35,712 nucleotides of DNA. It comes from DASUFF01 sp036274695. GTDB lineage: Bacteria > UBA10199 > JACPAL01 > GCA-016699445. Location: positions 1 to 35,712 of the forward strand of contig DASUFF010000155.1 in NCBI GenBank assembly GCA_036274695.1. Direction: 5' to 3'. The notes below the pieces were generated by a model. That model saw only the letters and a list, made by a program, of their open reading frames with translations, was not told the origin of the DNA and searched no databases. Positions 28,269-35,387 of this stretch are shown piece after piece; within the stretch, counting starts at the first letter, position 1, and each line of letters begins with the position of its first letter. The position numbers and the translations under genes are program-made.

Positions 28269-29648
28269 TCAAACCCTCCAGAGAAAATCGGCCGGGACGG
28301 AGGCCGTCACCGACCGCTCGCCGCCCATCGGACCTTCCACCCGGAAGGCGATCCGGTGCGAGTGCAGCTGGATCCGCGGCGCTGCCAAGGCATTCTTGCC
28401 GTAGAGAAAGTCGCCCGCGACCGGCGTCCCCCCGTGGGCCAGGTGCACGCGGATCTGATGCGTCCTCCCGGTCACGGGCTCGGCGGCCACCAAGGCGCCG
28501 TCCTCCCGCGTCGCGAGCCGAAAAAAATGCGTCTCGCTCCAGCGTCCTCGCCCCGTCTTCTTTCGGCGAAGCCGATAAAAAATCTGGGGCGACCGTTTCA
28601 GGTCGCGGCACAGGTAACCGCTCGCCGTCCATTCCGCCTCTTTCGGCGCCGGGGCCACGACGGCCAGGTAACTTTTCCGGAGGCTGCGGTCCTCGAACTG
28701 TTTCGTCAGCGCCGCATGGGCCTCGGGCGTCTTGGAAAACAGGACGACCCCGCTGGTCTGCCGGTCCAACCGGTGGGCCGCGGAGATCTTGGGATTCTTC
28801 AGCCAGCGCCGGAGCGTCTCTTCGAGAGAGAAGCGTTCGCTCACGCGCGTGGCCTGCGTGGGCAGCCAGGCCGGCTTGTCGACGGCCAGGACGCCGGATT
28901 CGTCCCAGAGGACGTGCCGCTCGTCGACCGAGATTTCTTCCGGCTCGCGCAGAAAACGAAAGACCTCGATCTTGCTGCCGGAGGCCACGTCGGCCGGCAA
29001 TTTCCCAAAGCTCATCCTCTTCTGATTGACGTAAAAACCGCCGTGCCAGAACACGCGCTCCATCGCCTCCTTCGTCAAGGCCGGAAAGCGTTCGCCCAGG
29101 CGGGCGACCAAGTCGCGCTTCGGGAAGGCGGCCTCGACCTGCCAGGCGTCGCGGTGGAACGGCGGATCGTAGAGATGGGCCGGATCGCGGCGGTACGGGG
29201 CCAGCAGCGTCCTCAAGGCGCCCGAGGCCGTCGCGTGGATTTTCCCCGGCTCCCGGCTCTCGCGCGGTCCGGCGACGTTGAGCGCGGCGATCCCCTCCTC
29301 GTCCACCCACGCCTCGAAGCGGCGCGGGTCGATTCCTACGGTCAGATCGAAATGCAAAAGCGGTTTCTCAAGCCGGCGGGCGATCTCCAGCGTCAATGCC
29401 GTGCCGCCGTCGGGCTTTCCCCAGGAAAGGACGAGAGTCCCGTCGGCGTCGCGGACGTTCCATTCGGTGCGCTGGGCGTAATCGGCGGAAGGCGTCTCCT
29501 CCAAAGGATAGACGGCGTCGATCTTGCCGTCTTCGGCCTTGCGCCCCTTGGGGCACCAACCCCCGCGCGCCAGCCCGAAGTCGCGGGCGACGTCCAAGGC
29601 GGCGCGGTCCACGCCGGTCTGTCCTCCGGAAAGGATGCGGGTCAACAT
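28269..29648 (-). CDS. Fusion: molybdenum-carrier-like (SLOG) domain + RluA pseudouridine synthase
   Basis: A 459-aa two-domain protein. Residues 1-150 match the putative molybdenum carrier (cpYpsA-related, SLOG superfamily) family: ILSGGQTGVDRAALDVA at the nucleotide-binding loop, GGWCPKGRKAEDG, RTEWNVRDADGTLVLS, GGTALTLEIA and LNVAGPRES. Residues about 195-245 look like a small S4-type RNA-binding segment. Residues about 250-459 are an RluA/RsuA-type pseudouridine synthase with AAHRLDRQTSGVVLFSKT (catalytic Asp295), SYLAVV and GRTHQIRVHLAHGGTPVAGDFLYG. The ATG at 29648 sits at the start of the first domain; the frame stays open further upstream through shadow sequence. The target is probably a uridine in rRNA or tRNA. 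The role of the N-terminal domain is unknown. Confidence 0.8.
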   Translation of the reverse strand: MLTRILSGGQTGVDRAALDVARDFGLARGGWCPKGRKAEDGKIDAVYPLEETPSADYAQRTEWNVRDADGTLVLSWGKPDGGTALTLEIARRLEKPLLHFDLTVGIDPRRFEAWVDEEGIAALNVAGPRESREPGKIHATASGALRTLLAPYRRDPAHLYDPPFHRDAWQVEAAFPKRDLVARLGERFPALTKEAMERVFWHGGFYVNQKRMSFGKLPADVASGSKIEVFRFLREPEEISVDERHVLWDESGVLAVDKPAWLPTQATRVSERFSLEETLRRWLKNPKISAAHRLDRQTSGVVLFSKTPEAHAALTKQFEDRSLRKSYLAVVAPAPKEAEWTASGYLCRDLKRSPQIFYRLRRKKTGRGRWSETHFFRLATREDGALVAAEPVTGRTHQIRVHLAHGGTPVAGDFLYGKNALAAPRIQLHSHRIAFRVEGPMGGERSVTASVPADFLWRV

Positions 29649-29671
29649 CGGCCGCGTATCTAATGCGCCCG

Positions 29672-30355
29672 TCAGCGCGGGTCTATATAATAGCTGCCGT
29701 TCTCGGAGCGGGCGACCTTCGCCGGCGCGGGCTGCCGCCGCTGCCATTCCAAGGCGAGCTCGGCCGAGAGGCACTGGGCCGCCCCGAGGGCGGGAATGAC
29801 GACGTAGCCCAAATAGGCGTAGAGGCCGAAACCGAACATCGAGAGCGACCGGGCCACGCCCGCGTCGTTGAGATCGAGCGCGCCGCCGAAGAGCGGCTCC
29901 GGGGAAATCCCAAAGTGGGTAGCCACCGAATATTGGAAAAGCCGCCTGTCGGTCTGATCGTAGGAGACGGTCTTGCGGTCGTCGCCGACGAAGGCCAGCT
30001 TGCGCGCCTTCTGATCGGTCATGGGCAGGATGTTGACGGCCATATGCGCCAGGTAATCCAGCTGGGCCGCCGGTTGAAAAAGGAGCGGGTATTGCGCTTC
30101 CACTCTCTCCCGCAAGTCGCGGATTTTGAGGAAGACTTTGTACGCTTCTCCGAAGTCCAGACGGAGACAATGCATGTAAAACTCCGCGCCCCCGGGAACG
30201 GGTTCGGAATAGAAGACGGGCCTCAATTGGGCTTCCAAGGCCAGCGTTTCCATCAAGAGTTCGCAGCCTGTTGCGAGATAGGAATGAGACGATTGGAACG
30301 TTTGCAGGAGCGGAGACGGAATCGTGAACAACGGGTCCAAAAAATTCCCCGACAC
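29672..30355 (-). CDS. Hypothetical protein, 227 aa
   Basis: I recognise no family. The protein is mixed alpha/beta with hydrophobic segments near the C-terminus (ARSLSMFGFGLYAYLGYVVIPALGAAQ, about 170-196) that could be one membrane-associated helix. No signal peptide is seen. The listed start is GTG at 30355; AAGGAGG lies directly before it with almost no spacing, so the true start may be further in, for example ATG at 30253. It stops 23 bp before the Mo-carrier/RluA fusion on the same strand, so the two may form an operon. Confidence 0.55.
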   Translation of the reverse strand: MSGNFLDPLFTIPSPLLQTFQSSHSYLATGCELLMETLALEAQLRPVFYSEPVPGGAEFYMHCLRLDFGEAYKVFLKIRDLRERVEAQYPLLFQPAAQLDYLAHMAVNILPMTDQKARKLAFVGDDRKTVSYDQTDRRLFQYSVATHFGISPEPLFGGALDLNDAGVARSLSMFGFGLYAYLGYVVIPALGAAQCLSAELALEWQRRQPAPAKVARSENGSYYIDPR

Positions 30356-30398
30356 GCCTCCTTATCGCCCCTGGAACTTGTTAGTTGCCTTGATCCTT

Positions 30399-30440
30399 CA
30401 ACTTTGATCTTTGAGTTTAAGACTTTGGTTTTTGGACTTA
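30399..30440. repeat. 21-bp direct repeat, two degenerate copies, upstream of the GlsB-like gene
   Basis: Two copies of an AT-rich unit, AACTTTGATCTTTGAGTTT and GACTTTGGTTTTTGGACTT, start 21 bp apart, about 20-60 bp before the ATG at 30461. The same unit, with the same 21-bp spacing, recurs at 32644-32685. The composition differs sharply from the surrounding GC-rich DNA. Confidence 0.55.
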
Positions 30441-30460
30441 GATTTTAAACGGGGGCAACC

Positions 30461-30730
30461 ATGCTAGGAATCTTAGTCACCATCCTGGTCGGTGCGGTGA
30501 TCGGCTGGCTGGCCAGCCTGATCATGAGGACCAATGCCCAGCAAGGCGCCGTCCTCAACATCCTCATAGGCATCGTCGGGGCGTGGCTGGGACGCTGGCT
30601 CTTCGGCAACGTCCTCCACATCGGCGGCGCCTTCGTCGCCGGTAACTTGAGCCTCTACGGCATCCTCTGGGGCGTGGTCGGGGCCTTAGTCCTGATCTTC
30701 ATCCTTAAGATATTGAAATTACTTAAGTAA
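30461..30730 (+). CDS. GlsB/YeaQ/YmgE family small membrane protein
   Basis: An 89-aa, very hydrophobic protein of the transglycosylase-associated (GlsB/YeaQ) family, which is linked to envelope stress in several bacteria. Three membrane segments are seen (about 2-20, 29-48 and 63-86). The conserved features GWLASLIMR and NILIGIVGAWLGRWLFG are present. The GGGGG stretch 5 bases before the ATG may serve as ribosome site. The 105 bp upstream hold the AT-rich repeat and probably the promoter. Confidence 0.88.
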   Translation: MLGILVTILVGAVIGWLASLIMRTNAQQGAVLNILIGIVGAWLGRWLFGNVLHIGGAFVAGNLSLYGILWGVVGALVLIFILKILKLLK

Positions 30731-30803
30731 TTAGAAATTCCACAACCTTCGTCCCCCTCCGGTCGATAACAAAATATCCATTCTTAATACGTAAGGGGGA
30801 CTC

Positions 30804-31394
30804 ATGGGCCTATTGGACTCGGTTTCCAATGTCGTGGATCACTACGTGCGTCCGGTGATCGAGAAGGTCGAGGACGTCTTGGGTATCGAGCATGAGGCGC
30901 CGCCGCCGGCCCCCGAGGCGCCTCCTCAAAGTTTTCCGCGCGCCCCGGTCCCCTGCCCTCCGGGCGCCGGACCGACCCCGCCGGCTGCGCGCCTGTCCGC
31001 CGCGAGCGGCAGCGCCGCCGGAGCCATCGGTTCCCCGAATTTCGAGTTCGACCGCTTTCTGGACAAGCACGACCGCCCCGCCGTCGAGCGCGCCGTGCGC
31101 GAGGTGCTGGGCTTGCGCGACAACCAGCCCCTGCCCGGCCCCGTATCCGTCCAGTTCTGCGTGGCCTGCCGTCCCGGCATGGGCGAGATCCAGACGGTCT
31201 CGGTCACCGACGTCGGCTTCCGCCTGCCGCCGAACGTCACCCGCGACCAGTTGGAGGCCGCCGTCCGGCGCGCCATCCAATGCAATCCGGTGCCGCCCTA
31301 CGCCATCCCGCCGTCGTCCCTGGCGGACGCGAGCACGCGCCAATCGATGACCGTCGGCGGAAGACCGACGGCCGACCCGGCCCTCGTCAGCTGA
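30804..31394 (+). CDS. Hypothetical protein with Pro-rich linker, 196 aa
   Basis: I do not recognise this protein. An amphipathic N-terminus (LLDSVSNVVDHYVRPVIEKVEDVLGI) is followed by a Pro/Ala-rich low-complexity linker (about 32-72) and a small folded part (about 75-165). In that part PGPVSVQFCVACRPGMGE resembles a beta-hairpin with a C-x-x-C pair. There is no signal peptide or membrane segment. AAGGGGGA lies 4 bases before the ATG and is a good ribosome site, which supports a real gene. It follows the GlsB-like gene by 73 bp and stops 5 bp before the convergent msrAB stop. Confidence 0.6.
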   Translation: MGLLDSVSNVVDHYVRPVIEKVEDVLGIEHEAPPPAPEAPPQSFPRAPVPCPPGAGPTPPAARLSAASGSAAGAIGSPNFEFDRFLDKHDRPAVERAVREVLGLRDNQPLPGPVSVQFCVACRPGMGEIQTVSVTDVGFRLPPNVTRDQLEAAVRRAIQCNPVPPYAIPPSSLADASTRQSMTVGGRPTADPALVS

Positions 31395-31399
31395 TTGCC

Positions 31400-32470
31400 T
31401 TATTTCTCAAAAAGTTTTTTCAACGCCCCGTAGCCTTCCTTCTCCAGGTCCTCTTTCGGGATGAACTTCAGCGACGCCGAATTGATGCAGTAGCGCATGC
31501 CCGTCGGCGCCGGCCCGTCGGGGAAGACGTGGCCCAAGTGGGCGTCTCCCGTCTTGCTGCGCACCTCCGTGCGGGTCATGCCGAAGGCGGAATCGGTCTT
31601 CTCGTCGACGGTGCCCTTGTCGATGGGTTTGGTGAAGCTCGGCCACCCCGTGCCGGAATCGAACTTGTCCGTCGAGCTGAACAAGGGCTCGCCGGTGGTG
31701 ACGTCCACGTAGATCCCTTCCCGGTGGTTGTCCCAGTACTCGTTGTGGAACGGCGGTTCGGTTCCCTCGTTCTGCGTGACGTTGTACTGCATGGGGCTTA
31801 GCTTTTTCTTCAAGTCGGCGTCGGACGGCTTTTGATAATTTTGGTTCATGGCTTGGCTCCCCTCCTTCTTCGTTGTGATGTCCTTGTCCTTCCCCCAGGT
31901 CGCGTCGATGAATTGTTCGCGCCCGGAGAAGGCGCTGTAGGTCCCGTAACGGACCGGGTTCTTCTTGTAATAGTCCTGATGATAATCCTCCGCCGCGTAA
32001 AATTTCGTAAACGGCAGAAGGTCGGTCACCACCGGCTTCTTGAAGCGCCCCGAGGCGTCCATCCGCTTCTTGGATTCCTCGGCCTGATGCCTCTGCGCCT
32101 CGTCGTGGTAATAGATCGCCGTGCGGTACTGCGAGCCCCGGTCCACGAACTGGCCGCCGGCGTCGGTCGGGTCGATCGTCTTCCAATAGGCGTCGAGCAA
32201 TTGGCCGTAGCTCACTTTCGCCGGATCGAAGACGATCTCGATGGCCTCGCGGTGGCCCGTCGACCCCGTGGAGACTTCCTCATAGGTCGGATTCGCCTTC
32301 GCCCCGCCGGTATAGCCGACGGTGACGGAGATGACGCCGTCGATCTTCTCGAAGGCCGGCTCCATGCACCAGAAACACCCGCCGGCGAAGGTGGCCTCCT
32401 CCACCTGCGGTCCGCCGAAGGCGGACGCGGACAGAAACATCATCGCCAAAAACACAAAAACCTTTTTCAT
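31400..32470 (-). CDS. msrAB: Secreted bifunctional methionine sulfoxide reductase MsrA-MsrB
   Basis: A 356-aa fusion that reduces both stereoisomers of methionine sulfoxide. A signal peptide (MKKVFVFLAMMFLSASAFG, about 1-19) directs it to the envelope. The MsrA domain begins at EATFAGGCFWCMEPAF (catalytic Cys32), with VGYTGG, YEEVSTGSTGHREAI and YHQDYYKKNP. A linker (about 185-205) leads to MsrB with GEPLFSSTDKFDSGTGWPSF, GDAHLGHVFPDGP and RYCINSASL (catalytic Cys328). The Zn-binding CxxC pairs of many MsrBs are absent. The mature protein has only three cysteines (32, 35, 328). The ATG at 32470 follows a GGAGAGGAAG ribosome site; a longer frame to 32557 has no such site. Confidence 0.92.
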   Translation of the reverse strand: MKKVFVFLAMMFLSASAFGGPQVEEATFAGGCFWCMEPAFEKIDGVISVTVGYTGGAKANPTYEEVSTGSTGHREAIEIVFDPAKVSYGQLLDAYWKTIDPTDAGGQFVDRGSQYRTAIYYHDEAQRHQAEESKKRMDASGRFKKPVVTDLLPFTKFYAAEDYHQDYYKKNPVRYGTYSAFSGREQFIDATWGKDKDITTKKEGSQAMNQNYQKPSDADLKKKLSPMQYNVTQNEGTEPPFHNEYWDNHREGIYVDVTTGEPLFSSTDKFDSGTGWPSFTKPIDKGTVDEKTDSAFGMTRTEVRSKTGDAHLGHVFPDGPAPTGMRYCINSASLKFIPKEDLEKEGYGALKKLFEK

Positions 32471-32559
32471 CGTCTTCCTCTCCTCATTCATACGCCTGAT
32501 TAGACGTACCGAAAAGTCGAAAGTCTCGTAGGACATCAAAAAAAACCGCGTAAACATTG

Positions 32560-32576
32560 GCGATTCGTCGAATCGC
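32560..32576. promoter_or_regulatory. Palindrome in the divergent msrAB / TPR-gene promoter region
   Basis: GCGATTCG-T-CGAATCGC is a perfect 8-bp palindrome with a 1-base centre. It lies in the 164-bp gap between the divergent msrAB and TPR genes. Its shape is that of a dimeric repressor or activator site, but the protein is unknown and a short hairpin is equally possible. Confidence 0.4.
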
Positions 32577-32634
32577 GTCCACTAGCGACGAACCCCGTCC
32601 ATTCGTGTAGGATGTCCATCCAAAGGAGCTCCCC

Positions 32635-33357
32635 ATGCGCGCCTTTTCGACTTTGGTCTTTGGATTTTCAACTTTGGTCTTAGTGTCCGTTCCCGCCTTC
32701 TCCCAACCCCTCCCGAGCGAGAAGGCGCGGAGCGACCGCATCGCCCGCTTGCAAGAAATCGTGAAGGCCAACTCCAAGGACGTCGGAACCTGGCACGATC
32801 TGGCGGGCGTCTACCGGGAGGCGAAGGACTGGGACAAGGCGATCGCCGCCGAGACGCGCGCCATCGAAGGTCATCCCAAGTACGCCGTCGCCTACTACGG
32901 CCGCGGCGTCGCTTATTTCTACAAACAGAATTTTCCAGCCGCGCGCGCCGATTTCACCAAGGCCATCGATCTCTGGCAGGCGAACGGCGGGTTGGAAAGA
33001 TTCCTGACCTTGGAGCAACCCAAGCCCGAGCACATTGATTCTTACCGGATGCGGGGATTGGCCTGGAGCCACGAAGGCAAATACGCGGAAGGCATCGCCG
33101 ACTGCGACACGGCCCTGAAGCTTAAGAAAGACGACGCCCCCCTCACCTTCGAAAAGGCCTACCTGGAGCAAAAGGCCGGCAAGACCAAGGAAGCCGTGGC
33201 CGATTACCGGCGCGCCGGCCTCCTCTTCGTCGACCGGGGGTCCTCGCGGGACGCCCTCCTCATGGCGAAGGCCCTGGAGGACCTGGGGGCCAAGCCGGAG
33301 TCCGAGGAGATCTTGAAGCGGTTGGAAGAGGCCAAGCCCAAGAGCGATTTGCCCTAA
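32635..33357 (+). CDS. Secreted TPR-repeat protein
   Basis: A 240-aa exported protein. The signal peptide covers about residues 1-25 (FSTLVFGFSTLVLVSVPAFSQ) and is built from a duplicated 21-bp unit. At least three to four tetratricopeptide repeats follow, for example VGTWHDLAGVYREAKDWDKAIAAETRAI, AYYGRGVAYFYKQNFPAARADFTKAI and SYRMRGLAWSHEGKYAEGIADCDTAL. TPR arrays bind other proteins; the partner is unknown. AAAGGAG lies 6 bases before the ATG and supports the start. The gene is divergent from msrAB. Confidence 0.8.
   Translation: MRAFSTLVFGFSTLVLVSVPAFSQPLPSEKARSDRIARLQEIVKANSKDVGTWHDLAGVYREAKDWDKAIAAETRAIEGHPKYAVAYYGRGVAYFYKQNFPAARADFTKAIDLWQANGGLERFLTLEQPKPEHIDSYRMRGLAWSHEGKYAEGIADCDTALKLKKDDAPLTFEKAYLEQKAGKTKEAVADYRRAGLLFVDRGSSRDALLMAKALEDLGAKPESEEILKRLEEAKPKSDLP
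32644..32685. repeat. 21-bp direct repeat encoding the TPR protein's signal peptide
   Basis: TTTTCGACTTTGGTCTT (32644-32660) and TTTTCAACTTTGGTCTT (32665-32681) match at 16 of 17 bases, 21 bp apart. In frame they give FSTLVFG and FSTLVLV. The unit also occurs twice upstream of the GlsB-like gene at 30399-30440. Confidence 0.65.
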
Positions 33358-33478
33358 AAACCTATTTCTTGCGCTCGGTTAACTGCTTTGCTAGGTTCCC
33401 CCGACTTTTTTCGGAGAGCGAACGCAGTCGGCTCGGCCGAAGAAGTGAGCGATGGAGTCGAGGGGTTCAGATGGGAGC

Positions 33479-33504
33479 TCGAGGGAGAGCGGCATCTCCC
33501 TCGA
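33479..33504. terminator. Strong hairpin upstream of tRNA-Lys, possible terminator
   Basis: TCGAGGGAGA and TCTCCCTCGA form a perfect 10-bp stem with a 6-base loop (GCGGCA). Only a short TTCTT follows, so termination is uncertain. The hairpin could end the TPR transcript or act in processing of the downstream tRNA transcript. The remaining DNA from 33358 to 33478 shows no gene that I can support. Confidence 0.4.
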
Positions 33505-33511
33505 TTCTTAA

Positions 33512-33584
33512 GAGCCCTTAGCTCAGTCGGTAGAGCACTTCCCTTTTAAGGAAGGTGTCCCGGGTTCGAGCCCCGGAGGGCTCA
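33512..33584 (+). tRNA. tRNA-Lys (anticodon UUU)
   Basis: A full cloverleaf of 73 nt: acceptor GAGCCCT/AGGGCTC, D arm with AGCTCAGTCGGTAGAGC, anticodon stem CTTCC/GGAAG with loop CTTTTAA (anticodon TTT at 33545-33547), T arm CCGGG-TTCGAGC-CCCGG and discriminator A. CCA is not encoded. Only 8 bp separate it from tRNA-Glu, so both are probably on one transcript. Confidence 0.97.
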
Positions 33585-33592
33585 CAGTAAAT

Positions 33593-33668
33593 GTCCCCAT
33601 CGTCTAGAGGCCTAGGACACTGCCCTTTCACGGCGGCGACAGGGGTTCGAATCCCCTTGGGGACGCCA
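33593..33668 (+). tRNA. tRNA-Glu (anticodon UUC), CCA encoded
   Basis: Cloverleaf of 76 nt including CCA: acceptor GTCCCCA/TGGGGAC, D arm, anticodon stem CTGCC/GGCGG with loop CTTTCAC (anticodon TTC at 33627-33629), T arm GGGG-TTCGAAT-CCCC, discriminator G and encoded CCA, in contrast to tRNA-Lys. The serine recombinase gene enters this tRNA from the right on the other strand and stops at 33612-33614. The 3' part is thus the likely attachment site of the mobile element. Confidence 0.97.
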
Positions 33669-35177
33669 ATTAGAAGAAGAGGCCATTTCGGACAAAATCC
33701 GGAATGGCTTTTTCATTTCATATCGCACAGTTGGGGCCTCGAACACTCGGTTCGAAAGTATCTTTTCGAGGAAATCGCGCCGTTCTTCCTTGGAGCGCGT
33801 TAACCACAATTCTTTCGCCGACTTCGCCAGTTCTAAAATTTTCTTAGCCGTAACCAGATAAGCCCCGTCAATATCCCTTTGAGCCTCTCCCATGAGATCG
33901 GTGAACCGCCGGCGCTCCGCCCGAACCCTCTCGATCTGTCGTTTGTAGCCTCCCTCATCCAGGATGCCGTGGCGATGATCGTCATAGATCGTGTCCTCCG
34001 CGTTCTCCAACGCCACGAGAGCGGCCTTATAACCCTCCATATCGCGTTTCCTGGCCTCTCCGACGCGCCGATGGGTCTCGTTGAGGGCGTTTGCTATATC
34101 GGTCGCCAGATTGTCCGTAATCGTAATCAGGCTAACCGCACCTCCAAACTCGTTAAGCATGGTGTCCTCCTTTACGTAGTTGATGGACTCATGGACCTTC
34201 TTCCCGTTCGCGCAGCGATAATAGTCATACCGGACCAGCTCCCCGGTTCTCTTGATCCGCTTCTCCTTGGGCTCATAGGTCACCTTCGACCCGCAGACGC
34301 AGTAGAGCCAATTCGTAAAGAGCCCCTTTTTCTGGTTGAGCCTTTCTCCATACAGGGTGAACGTCTTCTGGGTCTTTTCCCAAATCCCCCGCGGGACGAT
34401 CAACTCGTGCTTTCCGTCGTACCACTCGCCTCGCCAATTAAAGCGCCCTCCATAGAAGGGATTCTTGAGAACCTTCTCAATAGAACTCAGATGTCTAAAA
34501 TGGCTCATCTTGTCGGGCGGGATGAGACCGCTTTCCAGGATCGACAACCGGATGGTCTCGTAGCTTTTCATCTCCGCCCTGAGTTCGAACATGCGCCGGA
34601 CGAGGTGGCTTGTTCTGGTGTCCGGCAAGAGGATCTTATGTTTTCGGCGGGTGGCTCCTCCATCCATGGAGTCAGAAACATTCCGATATCCAAAAGGCGC
34701 CTTGGCCGGGAGCCACCCTTGCTCGGCCTTCTCCCTCATGCCCTTGATGGCCTCTCGGGCGGTATTTCCGGCGGCGTATTTCCCGACAGATGTCATGATG
34801 TCGTCGATGAAGATATCCGTGACGCTAGAGTTGCGATCAAAGACTTTGCCTTCTTTGTAGAGGTGAACTTCGATCTTACCGGCAAGGTAGAGCTCCTGGA
34901 CCATTTCCTTGTCGCGGTGATTTCGTCCGAGCCGGTCGGATTTTTCGGCCACCAGTGCCAATGTCTTCTTGTCCGGATAGTCCTCGATGAAGGAAAGGAT
35001 CTCGTGGAATTTCTTTCGCTGAGATTGTTTGCTGGCCGTTTCCTGAAACGTGAAGGTCTTGATGATCTGAAAGCCCTTTTGCCGAGCGTATTCGGCGCTG
35101 TGCCTCTCCTGGGCGTCGAGAGAGTAGCCTTCCTTCTGTTTGCGATCCGAAACTCTATTGATGATGACTGCGTCCAT
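33612..35177 (-). CDS. Large serine recombinase (site-specific integrase)
   Basis: A 521-aa large serine recombinase that would integrate and excise a mobile element through a phosphoserine intermediate. The resolvase domain starts at AVIINRVSDRKQKEGYSLDAQ with catalytic Ser10 and contains VAEKSDRLGRN (active-site Arg region). The Recombinase domain follows (GWLPAKAPFGYRN), then a zinc-ribbon-like part (LYCVCGSKVTYEP, YYRCANGKK) and a long coiled coil (about 380-470). The last roughly 19 residues (RPQGDSNPCRRRERAVS) are antisense tRNA-Glu sequence, and the stop lies in the tRNA D arm. The gene looks less GC-rich than its neighbours, which supports transfer. Confidence 0.93.
   Translation of the reverse strand: MDAVIINRVSDRKQKEGYSLDAQERHSAEYARQKGFQIIKTFTFQETASKQSQRKKFHEILSFIEDYPDKKTLALVAEKSDRLGRNHRDKEMVQELYLAGKIEVHLYKEGKVFDRNSSVTDIFIDDIMTSVGKYAAGNTAREAIKGMREKAEQGWLPAKAPFGYRNVSDSMDGGATRRKHKILLPDTRTSHLVRRMFELRAEMKSYETIRLSILESGLIPPDKMSHFRHLSSIEKVLKNPFYGGRFNWRGEWYDGKHELIVPRGIWEKTQKTFTLYGERLNQKKGLFTNWLYCVCGSKVTYEPKEKRIKRTGELVRYDYYRCANGKKVHESINYVKEDTMLNEFGGAVSLITITDNLATDIANALNETHRRVGEARKRDMEGYKAALVALENAEDTIYDDHRHGILDEGGYKRQIERVRAERRRFTDLMGEAQRDIDGAYLVTAKKILELAKSAKELWLTRSKEERRDFLEKILSNRVFEAPTVRYEMKKPFRILSEMASSSNWRPQGDSNPCRRRERAVS
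33682..33713 (+). terminator. Rho-independent terminator for tRNA-Glu, inside recombinase coding sequence
   Basis: GCCATTTCGGA and TCCGGAATGGC pair over 11 bp (one T-G wobble) with loop CAAAA, followed directly by TTTTT on the plus strand. It lies 14 bases after the tRNA-Glu CCA and so would end the tRNA-Lys/tRNA-Glu transcript. The same bases encode recombinase residues near the C-terminus on the other strand. Confidence 0.85.
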
Positions 35178-35317
35178 CGGATTTGTCGTTCTTAAATCTG
35201 TCGCTTTCGTTTTGCCACTTCAAAAGGGTTCGAAAAACTTCTACTAGGGTCTCAAAGTCGTTGGGGCTGAGATGATAACTGTCGGGCAATGGTTTTGGGG
35301 CTTGAGAATGTCGGTCC
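35155..35317 (-). pseudogene. Small gene truncated by IS insertion, upstream of the recombinase
   Basis: Reading the minus strand from 35316 gives 53 open codons ending at TAG (35157-35155). The product includes DSYHLSPNDFETLVEVFRTL and LLKWQNESDRFKNDKSDG, which has the look of a real helical protein. The reading frame covers the recombinase start (ATG at 35177), overlapping it by 23 bp, as in coupled genes. No start codon is seen between the recombinase and the IS left end at about 35318, so the N-terminal part has probably been displaced by the insertion. The function is unknown; such small proteins often precede recombinases in mobile elements. Confidence 0.45.
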
Positions 35318-35387
35318 TGTCCCCCAAAACTGGAGTGATTGAAACTTCCAAAATGACCGCTTAAAAGAGGCGGTCAGGGAGGAAGTC

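Noticed and set aside
29649..30170. Upstream extension of the Mo-carrier/RluA frame
   Set aside because: Overlaps the 227-aa hypothetical gene in another frame and has shadow composition; the domain begins at the ATG at 29648.
33591..33803. Short plus-strand open frame across tRNA-Glu
   Set aside because: It is a translation of the tRNA and of antisense recombinase; typical read-through artefact.
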